In this document: piece by piece, positions 8,978 through 16,831 of the stretch
Position numbering within the stretch: the stretch's first letter is position 1
Layout: every line of letters starts with the position of its first letter
DNA from: Paenibacillus sp. BIC5C1
GTDB lineage: Bacteria; Bacillota; Bacilli; Paenibacillales; Paenibacillaceae
Direction of reading: 5' to 3'
DNA length: 64,000 nucleotides
Assembly (NCBI RefSeq): GCF_032399705.1
Contig: NZ_CP135922.1
Coordinates: 1,736,001 to 1,800,000 of the forward strand
The notes under the pieces: generated by a model
What the model was told of the DNA's origin: nothing
Seen by the model: only the letters and a program-made list of their open reading frames with translations
Database searches by the model: none
Made by a program: the position numbers and the translations under genes

Positions 8978-9364
8978 TTGACGGAACATGGAAAAACGAG
9001 CACTCCAAAGAAATATAAAGTCGGCGTGGAGGCGGCCTTGGAAGTAATGGGCGGGAAGTGGAAGCCTTTGATTATTTATCATTTGATGACAGGACGGAAA
9101 CGTACATCGGAGCTGCGTCGGTTGATACCGGACATCACGCAGAAAGTACTGACAACGCAGCTCAGAGGTTTGGAAAAGGACGAGATTGTGCAGCGAAAGG
9201 TGTATTCGGAGGTTCCTCCAAAAGTGGAATATGAGTTAACGAGCTACGGTTGGGGACTCAAACCCGCTTTGGACTTCTTGTGCTATTGGGGAGAGGAGCA
9301 CCTCGAAAAGGTTCACGGGGATAAGTTTAAGGTGTTGGAGGAGTTAGACTATCCAGAGTGTTGA
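8978..9364 (+). CDS. HxlR-family winged-helix transcriptional regulator
   Basis: A 128-residue HxlR-type regulator with the family core GGKWKPLIIYHLMTG, the recognition-helix region SELRRLIPDITQKVL and the wing strand ending VEYELTSYG. These dimeric DNA-binding proteins often respond to quinones, aldehydes or redox stress through a Cys. Cysteines here lie in FLCYWGEE and at the C-terminus (YPEC), so a thiol switch is possible but unproved. The start is a TTG, supported by GAAGGAGGG 7 nt upstream. It probably controls the divergent oxidoreductase. Confidence 0.9.
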   Translation: MTEHGKTSTPKKYKVGVEAALEVMGGKWKPLIIYHLMTGRKRTSELRRLIPDITQKVLTTQLRGLEKDEIVQRKVYSEVPPKVEYELTSYGWGLKPALDFLCYWGEEHLEKVHGDKFKVLEELDYPEC

Positions 9365-9639
9365 AGAGGCGAACCTGGTCCAGTTCGGTGATGGATGATA
9401 ACGCTAATCCATATGTTGGTGATCTGTCAACCAAATTAGTCGAATAGAGAGGGACCAGTAGGTAAACTAAACGTAGACGACTTTAATCAGGGATTTCCCA
9501 TAGATATGTAAATGAGATCCAGTCTTTCCGATTAAATCTTGAACATAATATAGCAAGTACCAATGGAGAGAAAGAATAGGAGGAATATCTTATCACATAT
9601 TCGACGACTTACCCCAGAGCTGTTCTGAATTTAATATGC

Positions 9640-10029
9640 ATGCTGGCCATTGAAGTTATTATTCTCAGTAATGTTATATTCGACGAAAATGGCATTCTGA
9701 AGTATTTCGGTATCGTTATATTGACTTTTATTCTGGGTTATATCATTTTTTTGATCCGGCGTTTGTTATTTACCAAACCGAGCATTACGCTGGAAAGCGA
9801 TCATGTGATCTCTACAAAACATCGGAAATACGATGCATCCCAGATTGAGTGTATTTATGTGAATTACAGACGGATTGGTATTAAACTCTATGGAAAACGG
9901 TTAGTTCCGATGGATTTATGCTTTTATTTCCAAAGAAATCAGGAGTCCGAAGGATTAGAGGAGTTACATGCATGGGCGGCACGGAATCATAAAGATATGA
10001 AACACAAGTTCTTTCAAACCTTGGCGTAG
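9640..10029 (+). CDS. Small membrane protein of unknown function, PH-like C-terminus
   Basis: The ATG-initiated product is 129 residues: one or two transmembrane helices in the first 45 residues, then a soluble part rich in beta strands (SITLESDHVIST...KYDASQIECIYV) that resembles small bacterial PH-like domains. I do not recognise a named family. The ATG at 9640 has no ribosome site. A strong GGAGG lies at 9579-9583, and the frame is open from 9580, so a non-standard start such as ATC at 9592, with ideal spacing, would add 16 residues. A 226-bp stretch before it (9365-9590) shows nothing recognisable. Confidence 0.65.
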   Translation: MLAIEVIILSNVIFDENGILKYFGIVILTFILGYIIFLIRRLLFTKPSITLESDHVISTKHRKYDASQIECIYVNYRRIGIKLYGKRLVPMDLCFYFQRNQESEGLEELHAWAARNHKDMKHKFFQTLA

Positions 10030-10131
10030 AATCGTAGTTTATTGTATTGAGACCGTATGTCATGAGGATGATGAGAGCGTAATATTGTTCCTTTTGCCGA
10101 ATAAAATTTGAAAGTTCTGGAGGTGTACACG

Positions 10132-10647
10132 TTGAAAACAATAGAACAATTACTAACAAGTGATTGGTATAAAAACGTCATTGCCGAGCTCGTTCAGCTA
10201 AAACCCCACGTCAAGTTTGTCGAGCATGCCAACTATGAAGCAGAGCTATTAATGGATTCTTTTAGAGAGCGGAAATATGTTCTGGAGGGCTTTGGGGTCT
10301 CGTCTCCAATAGAGGAAGAATGTGTTCAGTGGATCATGGAGCAGATCGCCGAAGACAAGGACAAGATTATGTCTTATGTGGCGGCTCGATTAACGTTCAG
10401 TGAGCAATTAGACGATGATCCGGACGGAGAATTCCCAGAAGGCGAAGAGCCTGATTCAGGAGATAGATCTGAAGTGGTCGAGGTGTTAGGATTTACGAGA
10501 TCAGTTATCGCTAACACGATCATTGAATATGATATGGTCAAAAATCATCCAAAACAGTTAACTGCATATTACAAACGTACACGTATTCCAGGTGCAGCTA
10601 AATTCTCAACACAAATTAAAAAGCTCTACGCCTCAATAGCAAAGTAG
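10132..10647 (+). CDS. Hypothetical protein
   Basis: A 171-residue soluble, acidic and mostly helical protein beginning MKTIEQLLTSDWYKN. I do not recognise a family. An Asp/Glu-rich linker (DDDPDGEFPEGEEPD) sits near residue 100. The TTG start at 10132 is preferred over an upstream TTG because GGAGGTG lies just before it. It is followed 28 bp later by a DUF4085-like gene, and both begin with a similar Leu/Thr-x-x-Trp-Tyr motif, so they may be functionally linked. Confidence 0.7.
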   Translation: MKTIEQLLTSDWYKNVIAELVQLKPHVKFVEHANYEAELLMDSFRERKYVLEGFGVSSPIEEECVQWIMEQIAEDKDKIMSYVAARLTFSEQLDDDPDGEFPEGEEPDSGDRSEVVEVLGFTRSVIANTIIEYDMVKNHPKQLTAYYKRTRIPGAAKFSTQIKKLYASIAK

Positions 10648-10675
10648 ATTCTAAAGATCAACAGGAGAGATGCCC

Positions 10676-11539
10676 ATGAAATATCTAACGAAAGAATGGT
10701 ATGAGATGTGTCAGCGTACTGGACTTCATTTTGGGATGAGGGTACATAGGGGAACTAACGAATTGGACGAAGCTCTTTTTCTGAGGCTGTACAAAAGAAA
10801 AGAAAAAGCGCATGTAAATGTGGAACGTGAGATATATAACATCGATCCTCGTTCTATGCTGAAGCATGATGGTACGGTTCTTGTGCGTGCTGACCAGTTT
10901 TTTAGTGAGGAAGCGGTAGCTGAAGAGGATCAGATGATTTATCATATGCCACCAGAACAAAGAGCGCATATCGAGAAACTCATTGCAGAACATGATGTCC
11001 GCCCACCTTTTGACGAGAAAAAATGCAAAGAAGAGTATAAAGAAACGATGGAATGGAGTGTCCAAAGCCAGAAAGAGCGTTTACCCCAAAACATCGTTGA
11101 GCAAATTGCAGATATCCGTGTGTTTACGCTCGGTTATTGCACAAGAGAAATATTGCTTCAGTTAAAGAAACAGAGTGCGGAAAATACGAGAGAGATGGAC
11201 CGCGTATCGAAAGAATACAGGGAGGCCATTTTAGCGCAGGATATTTCGGATGAAATTCGTAGCCGGGTTCAGTTTCATGATTGTACAGTGACGGAACTAC
11301 TGACGGGAGAGGAAGCTGTCATTCGTTTTGATACCAGTGGAGGCTTCACTAATATGAATAAACTTACGCTGATTACACCCGAAATCATCAGGCAAGAGGG
11401 AGAGATTGTAGGCAGTTACTGGCTGTATCAGGAGCTATATCGGATCGACAACGGATATGAACTGCACGTTCTTTTTGGAGGAGAGCCTATGCCTGAGTTG
11501 ATTGTTCGCTGTGAAGATATTCTTGCAGAGGAAGAGTAA
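10676..11539 (+). CDS. DUF4085 family protein
   Basis: A 287-residue soluble protein beginning MKYLTKEWYEMCQRTGLH, which I recognise as the opening of DUF4085 proteins of Bacillales; their function is unknown. It is charged, without signal peptide or transmembrane helix. The C-terminal part (GGFTNMNKLTLI...LHVLFGG) looks like a beta-rich domain. The second of two ATG codons (10676) is chosen because AGGAG is correctly spaced from it. Confidence 0.75.
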   Translation: MKYLTKEWYEMCQRTGLHFGMRVHRGTNELDEALFLRLYKRKEKAHVNVEREIYNIDPRSMLKHDGTVLVRADQFFSEEAVAEEDQMIYHMPPEQRAHIEKLIAEHDVRPPFDEKKCKEEYKETMEWSVQSQKERLPQNIVEQIADIRVFTLGYCTREILLQLKKQSAENTREMDRVSKEYREAILAQDISDEIRSRVQFHDCTVTELLTGEEAVIRFDTSGGFTNMNKLTLITPEIIRQEGEIVGSYWLYQELYRIDNGYELHVLFGGEPMPELIVRCEDILAEEE

Positions 11540-11575
11540 GACAGAGCCCTAGAGGCTGAGTATGGAGGGAATGTA

Positions 11576-12013
11576 GTGAACATCAATACAATAGAAACCA
11601 AATGTTCTTCAAGATACGATGAGTTCGATCCCGAACAAGACGGAAATAAAAACACGAAATTTGCAGACATCATTATTGATGGTAGATCGCTCTATCAGAT
11701 ACTGAAAAAACATGATTTGGTACCTTGTCTAGGATGGGGAAGCGACGAGTATCAACGACTTCTTATTGACTATTTTCTACTTAATAAGCCACATGAATCC
11801 ATGTATTATAGATATCCGATTTTAGTTTGCCCTTGGTGTGGAGATGAAGAATGTGGATTTATCTCAGTAAAGATTGATAGAGAAGATGATGTTGTAATCT
11901 GGAGTGATTTCTTATTGAACGACAATAAAATAGATGTGGGCCCATTTTATTTTCATTGGGAAAATTATAAACAAGCCATTGAAGCTACCTACGGAACAGC
12001 GGGAATTCAGTAG
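11576..12013 (+). CDS. Hypothetical protein with a CPWC motif
   Basis: A 145-residue soluble protein with a GTG start behind GGAGGG. Near the middle it has PILVCPWCGDEECGF, a CxxC plus further Cys that could bind zinc, followed by WSDFLLNDN and an aromatic segment. Similar small proteins of unknown function occur in Bacillales; I cannot assign a role. It directly precedes a broken NUDIX gene. Confidence 0.7.
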   Translation: MNINTIETKCSSRYDEFDPEQDGNKNTKFADIIIDGRSLYQILKKHDLVPCLGWGSDEYQRLLIDYFLLNKPHESMYYRYPILVCPWCGDEECGFISVKIDREDDVVIWSDFLLNDNKIDVGPFYFHWENYKQAIEATYGTAGIQ

Positions 12014-12037
12014 CTGAAAGAAGGAGGTATACTCTAC

Positions 12038-12510
12038 ATGGGCATGTCTGATTATTATAAGAACCTTAGGGAAAAGATCGGAAACGAGCTGATTTTTATG
12101 CCGGGTGTGGCTGGGGTTATCCGAAATGACCATGGAGAGATATTGTTCGGTCGTAAACATAATGAAACCAACTGGGCTTAATTGCTGGGGCAATCGAGCT
12201 CGGTGAGACACCTGCTCAAGCGATGATAAGAGAAGCATGGGAAGAGACAGGACTTATCATAGAACCGGAGAAAGTGATAGGGATCTATGGTGGTGAAGAG
12301 CAGCGGTTTACATACAGTAGTGGTCACCAGGTTGAATATTTAACAATCGTATTTGAATGCAGTATCAAGTCTGGACAACTGGCATCCGATAATGAAGAGA
12401 TGAAGGATCTGCAATTTTTCCCCGAGCATGAGCTTCCACCTATTGCAAATAAGTATCCGGACTATATTTTTAGTTCTAACCAAGAGGAACGAGCGCATTT
12501 TATTATATAG
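12038..12510 (+). pseudogene. Frameshifted NUDIX hydrolase
   Basis: The 5' part (ATG 12038 behind AAGGAGG) encodes a NUDIX N-terminus with MPGVAGVIRNDHGEILFG and then hits TAA at 12179-12181, right after NETNWA. One frame lower, the sequence continues as GLIAGAIELGETPAQAM and REAWEETGL, completing a perfect NUDIX box (Gx5Ex7REUxEExGU). Loss of one G from a GGGG run near 12174-12176 explains both facts. The rest runs to 12510. The intact enzyme would have hydrolysed a nucleoside diphosphate derivative. It is either a recent pseudogene or a sequencing error in a short G run. Confidence 0.85.
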
Positions 12511-12537
12511 TCTCAATCATTAAAAGGAGGAGGGCTC

Positions 12538-12621
12538 ATGAGAAGCTCCAGGTTTACACCATATTTAAGTTTTATTGGTTTTGGGTTAATTATCATGACT
12601 GGTCATAAATCTTATTTTTAA
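12538..12621 (+). CDS. Very small hydrophobic protein
   Basis: A 27-codon ORF with an excellent ribosome site (AAAGGAGGAGGG) encodes a basic, hydrophobic peptide (MRSSRFTPYLSFIGF, then LIIMTG). It could be a small membrane peptide or the truncated start of a former gene. It precedes two small membrane protein genes. Only the ribosome site and composition support it. Confidence 0.4.
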   Translation: MRSSRFTPYLSFIGFGLIIMTGHKSYF

Positions 12622-12652
12622 ATATGGAAGGAGATTGGATGAAGGTTCCCTT

Positions 12653-12928
12653 ATGCTATTATCGGTTGCCAATGCCGTCTCATTAGTTTTCACTTTAGTA
12701 TGGGGATTATTTGGGACTATTGAGTTGTATTTAATATTGAATTCGAATAAGAAACTTAAATCCGGATTGGACACTGGGGGGATAGGTAAAGAAGAGTATA
12801 TGAAATTAGCCAAAAATCATAAATTCAGTTTCGTTGTAAATATAAGTTATCTAGTTATGCTTTTAATTCAACTTGGATATGTCATTATGAATGGGACGAG
12901 GTTGATGTTTAGGAGGAATTATAATTGA
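12653..12928 (+). CDS. Small two-helix membrane protein
   Basis: About 91 residues with two hydrophobic helices (near 2-24 and 63-83) joined by a charged loop (NSNKKLKSGLDTGGIGKEEY). I do not recognise the family. The ATG at 12653 has GAAGG 7 nt upstream; a TTG at 12635 in the same frame is an alternative. Its stop overlaps the TTG start of the next gene by 4 nt, suggesting translational coupling. Confidence 0.6.
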   Translation: MLLSVANAVSLVFTLVWGLFGTIELYLILNSNKKLKSGLDTGGIGKEEYMKLAKNHKFSFVVNISYLVMLLIQLGYVIMNGTRLMFRRNYN

Positions 12929-13212
12929 AAGCATTGTCGATCATTGGTATTGTGTTATTTACACTAACGTTTTTTATGATATTCGGATTAGGGCCAGAAG
13001 ATCCTGATGGCGCAGCAATTTTTGGACTTTTCAGTATGCTGTACGCCATACCTTTTTCAATTGTAGTTTTGGTTAGAGCTAATAAATTAAGAAAGCCACG
13101 TGCAAATGTTCACGAACAGCTTCTGCAATTAGGTGAGTTGAGAGAAAAAAATATCATTACTGAGTTTGAGTTTGAACAGAAGAAAGAGAAGCTGTTCTCT
13201 AAAATCAAGTAG
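12925..13212 (+). CDS. Small membrane protein with SHOCT-like C-terminus
   Basis: A 95-residue protein with two transmembrane helices in the first 60 residues and a C-terminal helix pair LGELREKNIITEFEFEQKK that matches the short SHOCT pattern (a GD/KN turn between Leu-rich helix and EFExxK). SHOCT segments are thought to mediate oligomerisation. The TTG start overlaps the previous stop and follows AGGAGG. It probably acts in the membrane with the protein encoded before it. Confidence 0.7.
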   Translation: MKALSIIGIVLFTLTFFMIFGLGPEDPDGAAIFGLFSMLYAIPFSIVVLVRANKLRKPRANVHEQLLQLGELREKNIITEFEFEQKKEKLFSKIK

Positions 13213-13240
13213 TTCAGAGACAACTACATACCATAATGGA

Positions 13241-13280
13241 GGCCCGCCTAAGATAATAGTTATCCGGGTGGGTCTTATTA
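13241..13280 (+). terminator. Probable rho-independent terminator
   Basis: GGCCCGCC (13241-13248) pairs with GGTGGGTC (13267-13274) allowing two G-U pairs. An inner GATAA/TTATC helix (13252-13256 with 13260-13264) continues the hairpin, and TTATTATTA follows. It lies 28 bp after the SHOCT-type gene. Confidence 0.6.
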
Positions 13281-13320
13281 TTAATAAATATCTTCGTTAA
13301 TTAAATGATCTAAATCGACC

Positions 13321-13752
13321 TTACTCGTTCGTAATATTTAACGTTTCATCGGTAATGGTCTTACCATCACTCCCCAATGCCTGAACAATCACATGGTGAT
13401 GCACAGACTTACCCGCAATATCCCACGTTATCTTCCAACCATCGTCCTCGTTAGTATCATACCCAATAAGTTCTCGTTCTCCCCAAGTCTCAGTTCCTGT
13501 TGGGACGGCCCAGAACAGAAGTGTTTCCGCGTTGGTCGCCTTTACTGTGACATTTAACTCTGTGCTATCTGTAGGAACTATAATCCAACCTTCTTTTTTG
13601 GGAAAGTTAGTCTCAACATTCGTAATTATGGGCAGAGCTTCATTTCTTAGGACAACTTCAGTGTCATGATTTTCAGTAGGAGCATCTGAAGCACAGGCTG
13701 TGAGAAGAAGGAAGAGGAGCAGAAGCAACGGTAAATATGCTCTATTTGTCAT
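13321..13752 (-). CDS. Small lipoprotein of unknown function
   Basis: A 143-residue exported lipoprotein: a very Leu-rich signal peptide with lipobox LTAC (Cys19), then a short acidic linker and a beta-rich domain with Ig-like spacing (ELNVTVKATNAETLLFWAVP and KITWDIAG). It has no recognisable catalytic motif. It probably resides on the outer face of the membrane. The gene is the only minus-strand gene between two plus-strand clusters. The start follows AGAAAGAGG. Confidence 0.75.
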   Translation of the reverse strand: MTNRAYLPLLLLLFLLLTACASDAPTENHDTEVVLRNEALPIITNVETNFPKKEGWIIVPTDSTELNVTVKATNAETLLFWAVPTGTETWGERELIGYDTNEDDGWKITWDIAGKSVHHHVIVQALGSDGKTITDETLNITNE

Positions 13753-13895
13753 GATTATTACCTCTTTCTATATATCGGTATTCACTAATCCTCCAGCGTA
13801 ATTCCCTCGCACTTGGTTTGACAATACGTTATATGCATGTAAACATAACAGTTAATCAATTACAGTTTAATATAAGTAAGGAGTTGTGAATCAGG

Positions 13896-14108
13896 ATGGA
13901 ACTCTTTGGAGCTTTTATAGCGTTGATCCTATGTTTTATTGTGTTTCTTATCGTTGCTGCAGTTATACGCTATGCGATAGATTCATCAAAAACATCGAAA
14001 AGACTTGAGGATCTAATAAAAGAAGTACACTATTTGAGAACTGAAATTAAAAAACAAAATAACAATAAACAAGGCGATAATAAATATATTATTGACGAGA
14101 AAGTATAG
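13896..14108 (+). CDS. Small membrane protein with coiled-coil tail
   Basis: A 70-residue protein with one N-terminal transmembrane helix (about residues 5-28) and a cytosolic amphipathic helix (KRLEDLIKEVHYLRTEIKKQ) with heptad-like spacing, ending in an Asn/Lys-rich tail. This is a common layout for small Bacillales membrane proteins of unknown role. The start follows TAAGGAG. Confidence 0.7.
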   Translation: MELFGAFIALILCFIVFLIVAAVIRYAIDSSKTSKRLEDLIKEVHYLRTEIKKQNNNKQGDNKYIIDEKV

Positions 14109-14109
14109 G

Positions 14110-14577
14110 ATGCTTACTCAAGAAGCCATACCTTGCATCATGCAATTCGTTTTATGGAAGATGCAAAGTGATTTCATTGAGCTCGTGGAAGAGAGCGATG
14201 AGAGGTACAAATGTTATGTATTGAAAAATACAGTCCAAATATTTAAGCAATCCATTAAGGATGAGGATTTAAATGATGTCCGCATCTTTATATCGACGAC
14301 TATTCTGTTAGATGCAATTGCTGATGTAATAGATTCATATTTGCATTGGTTTACGGAGTGTGAGGCCGCATTTCGAAATTATTATGAGAGTGAACTTCGT
14401 GAACAAGTACATAAGGATTGGTTTAATGAAATTGAAGTTTATCAAGTAGATATCACATTTAATAGTCAAGAGGACTACGGAGCAACGATAGCCTGCGGAG
14501 ACAATGTGTTACAAGATCACATTATGATTATTGATTTTGATCGAGAACATATCCAGGCTATCCACTTAAATGGATAA
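14110..14577 (+). CDS. Hypothetical protein
   Basis: A 155-residue soluble, helical, acidic protein without a signal peptide. I see no known motif. It starts one base after the previous stop, so the pair is likely co-translated; an in-frame TTG at 14092 would overlap that gene. The middle (VRIFISTTILLDAIADVID) is an amphipathic helix and the C-terminus (IACGDNVLQDHIMIIDFD) is strand-rich. Confidence 0.6.
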   Translation: MLTQEAIPCIMQFVLWKMQSDFIELVEESDERYKCYVLKNTVQIFKQSIKDEDLNDVRIFISTTILLDAIADVIDSYLHWFTECEAAFRNYYESELREQVHKDWFNEIEVYQVDITFNSQEDYGATIACGDNVLQDHIMIIDFDREHIQAIHLNG

Positions 14578-14578
14578 G

Positions 14579-14707
14579 CTAATTATATATACCATTGATG
14601 ATGATATTTTGTAGTCTGTTGTTTTCTCTTAGCTCCAGGTAGTTAAGAAATAGAAGAAGTGTTATCAGTACAAGGATCACTGACATGAACTTTTGGAAGT
14701 TTCCCAT
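14579..14707 (-). CDS. Small single-helix membrane protein
   Basis: A 42-residue ORF, convergent with the previous gene (1 bp between stops). It has a strong ribosome site (GAGGAGG, 10 nt before ATG). Residues 7-23 form a hydrophobic helix (FMSVILVLITLLLFLNY), followed by a polar helix (LELRENNRLQNII). It is too short for standard cut-offs, but the ribosome site and clean transmembrane pattern make it credible. The rest of 14578-14881 holds only the czcD terminator. Confidence 0.6.
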   Translation of the reverse strand: MGNFQKFMSVILVLITLLLFLNYLELRENNRLQNIIINGIYN

Positions 14708-14824
14708 GGTAGATTTAACCTCCTCGTTATATTAAGTAAATCACAGTGTACAACAAATTAATTTGATAATGCCATTTGTATTACATAACACCTGAATGGA
14801 ATTAAAGTTACGTGCAAAATGAAA

Positions 14825-14860
14825 AACAGGACTATTCCACTACCGGGAATAAGTCCTGTT
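14825..14860 (-). terminator. Terminator of the zinc exporter gene
   Basis: AACAGGACT/AGTCCTGTT (14825-14833 with 14852-14860) with an inner TTCC/GGAA pairing. On the minus strand a T run follows. It lies 22 bp past the exporter stop. Confidence 0.8.
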
Positions 14861-14881
14861 TCCATTTGCAACCACTCATAC

Positions 14882-15850
14882 TCAATGATGATGATGCGCA
14901 TGAGCATCCGGTGCGTCTCCTTTGACGGTGCATAATACCGAGGTGTCGTGAAGATGCTTCTCAGACTCGACTTGCAGTGTCACATGTTTGATTTCTTTAT
15001 GCTCCAACAGATGCTCAATCTTCTGAACAAGCACTTCTGATGCGTATACATCAATCGTTCCGTCTACCACAATATGAGCGGTCAATGCATTCAGGTTGCT
15101 GGTGATGGACCAGACATGTACGTCGTGCACGCCTTTGATGCCATCTACTTTCTGAATGGTTTGTACAAGGTCATTTACATCGACATTCGCAGGCGTTCCC
15201 TCCATCAAGATATGCAAGGATGATTTGGTGACAAAGAATCCACTGCGCAGTACCAGTACAGCAACTATGACACTCGCGAGTGGATCGGCCCATCCCCATC
15301 CGAAGAACATCATGAGCAAAGCCGCAGCAATGGCGCCAACCGATCCCAGCATATCACTGATGACATGAAGATAAGCTCCGCGCATATTCAAGTTTTTCTC
15401 CGTATCGCTACCGCGCATCATGATCCATGCCACCAGGATATTAATGAGCAAGCCGATGATACTGATGATCAGCATGCCTACTGTTGCGACTTCTGGTGGG
15501 TTGATGAAGCGACCAATCGCTTCGTAGAAGATGTAAAGAGAGATGGCGATTAAGGTGACCCCATTTAACGTGGCTGCCAAAATCTCAAAGCGTCTGTACC
15601 CGTACGTTTTGCCTGTATTCACCGCTTTTTCGCCGAAGGTGAACGCCAGCAAGGCGATCCCCAAAGCTATGGAATCAGACAACATATGACCTGCATCGGA
15701 GATGAGGGCCAAGCTGTTCGTCATGAATCCGCCAACGGCTTCAACAATCATATAAACGGTAATAATAATGAAGGAAAATAACAGTACTTTCTTGTTATTG
15801 GTACTACCATGATTGTGTCCATGGTCGTGGTTGTGATGATGTCCGGACAT
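14882..15850 (-). CDS. czcD: CDF-family zinc/cadmium efflux transporter
   Basis: A 322-residue cation diffusion facilitator. It has a His-rich N-terminus (GHHHNHDHGHNHG) and a HAHHHH tail. Six transmembrane helices follow, with the metal-site motifs SLALISDAGHMLSDS in helix 2 and HVISDMLGS in helix 5 (the HxxxD pair), then a cytosolic domain (VHDVHVWSIT). It exports Zn2+ and probably Cd2+ or Co2+ in exchange for protons. The start follows GGAGAGG. A palindrome about 100 bp upstream resembles operators of ArsR/SmtB-type zinc sensors, so metal induction is likely. Confidence 0.92.
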   Translation of the reverse strand: MSGHHHNHDHGHNHGSTNNKKVLLFSFIIITVYMIVEAVGGFMTNSLALISDAGHMLSDSIALGIALLAFTFGEKAVNTGKTYGYRRFEILAATLNGVTLIAISLYIFYEAIGRFINPPEVATVGMLIISIIGLLINILVAWIMMRGSDTEKNLNMRGAYLHVISDMLGSVGAIAAALLMMFFGWGWADPLASVIVAVLVLRSGFFVTKSSLHILMEGTPANVDVNDLVQTIQKVDGIKGVHDVHVWSITSNLNALTAHIVVDGTIDVYASEVLVQKIEHLLEHKEIKHVTLQVESEKHLHDTSVLCTVKGDAPDAHAHHHH

Positions 15851-15948
15851 ATGAGATCCTCTCCTTTGGAGCCGTGCTCCGTTATGTAATTGATTTCTTT
15901 TGTGACTACAAGTGATCTTCGAAAATGATAAAGTGCTAATACATGAAT

Positions 15949-15968
15949 ATATGAGTGGTTATTCATAT
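15949..15968. promoter_or_regulatory. Candidate CzrA/SmtB-type operator
   Basis: A 20-bp near-palindrome, ATATGAGT-GGTT-ATTCATAT (8-4-8, one mismatch), lies in the promoter region of the zinc exporter. Its TGA..TCA arms and length match the ATATGAA..TTCATAT pattern of ArsR/SmtB-family zinc sensor operators such as that of CzrA. No such regulator is encoded in the window. Confidence 0.55.
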
Positions 15969-16030
15969 GTTATGGTTTTATTATAGGTGCGCCTAATAAT
16001 AGTGTCAACCAGATTGGAGAAAATATAAAC

Positions 16031-16157
16031 ATGGACGCGGGACCTCATTGCATGTACGCTGGCGATTTACGGTGCTTTTGTGCTAACATCTGTGCAGGAT
16101 CAATATCGCGGAGCTATATTATTTCAGCTTACAGAAAAGGGGCGGACAACGATATGA
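16031..16157 (+). pseudogene. Possible frameshifted small membrane ORF ahead of hssR
   Basis: Between the zinc exporter and hssR, one frame encodes a protein-like stretch, LIACTLAIYGAFVLTSV then QYRGAIIFQLTEKG. Its stop TGA overlaps the hssR ATG (ATGA), a typical coupling signature. The frame lacks a normal start. An ATG at 16031 behind GGAG reaches it only if one G is removed from the run at 16039-16041. It may be a decayed one-helix membrane protein, or use an unusual start. Confidence 0.3.
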
Positions 16158-16831
16158 AGAATCTGCTTCTGGCGGACGACGATGCCAATATTAGAGCACT
16201 CCTCCGGCATGTCATGACCAAGGAAGGGTATCGGGTGCATGAAGCACAGGATGGAGTGGAAGCGGTCAAGGTTATGCAAGCAACGCCGATCGATCTGGCG
16301 ATTCTGGATGTGATGATGCCAGGTATGGACGGGCTGGAGTTATGTGATTTCATTCGGCAACAGTACGACATTCCAATCATGCTGCTGACAGCACGGGATC
16401 AGCTATCCGACAAGCGGGATGGGTACTTGAGAGGTACAGATGAATATGTGACGAAGCCATTTGAACCCGAGGAACTGGTCTACCGGGTTAAGGCATTATT
16501 TCGTCGGTACCATCGCACGTCCAGTGATATCATTCGCATGAATCGCATCGTGATTGACCGGAACAATGTCGAGGTCTCCGATGGGCAATCGATTCTCTTT
16601 TTACCAATGAAGGAGTTCGAGCTACTCTCTCAACTTGCTCAGTTTCCGGGGCGCTTATTCTCGCGTGATGAACTGATTCGGTTAGTCTGGGGAGCGGACT
16701 ATGAAGGAGATGATCGCACCGTGGATGTACATATTAAGCGGCTGCGTGATCGTTTTGCCGATTATGCGGATGACTTTGTCATTCAGACGGTACGGGGGAT
16801 TGGTTATAAGATTGAGGTGAAAGCGCATTGA
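16154..16831 (+). CDS. hssR: Heme-responsive response regulator HssR
   Basis: A 225-residue OmpR-type regulator: receiver domain with Asp8-Asp9-Asp10, phospho-acceptor Asp52 (LDVMMPGMDG) and Lys in YVTKPFE, then a winged-helix domain ending in DYEGDDRTVDVHIKRLRDR and ETVRG-like QTVRGIGYKIE. The sequence follows staphylococcal HssR closely in these segments, and the three genes downstream match hssS and the hrt efflux genes, so the assignment rests on both similarity and context. It should activate hrtBA when phosphorylated. I start at 16154; the longer in-frame extension has no ribosome site, and ATG here follows AAGGGG. Confidence 0.88.
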   Translation: MKNLLLADDDANIRALLRHVMTKEGYRVHEAQDGVEAVKVMQATPIDLAILDVMMPGMDGLELCDFIRQQYDIPIMLLTARDQLSDKRDGYLRGTDEYVTKPFEPEELVYRVKALFRRYHRTSSDIIRMNRIVIDRNNVEVSDGQSILFLPMKEFELLSQLAQFPGRLFSRDELIRLVWGADYEGDDRTVDVHIKRLRDRFADYADDFVIQTVRGIGYKIEVKAH

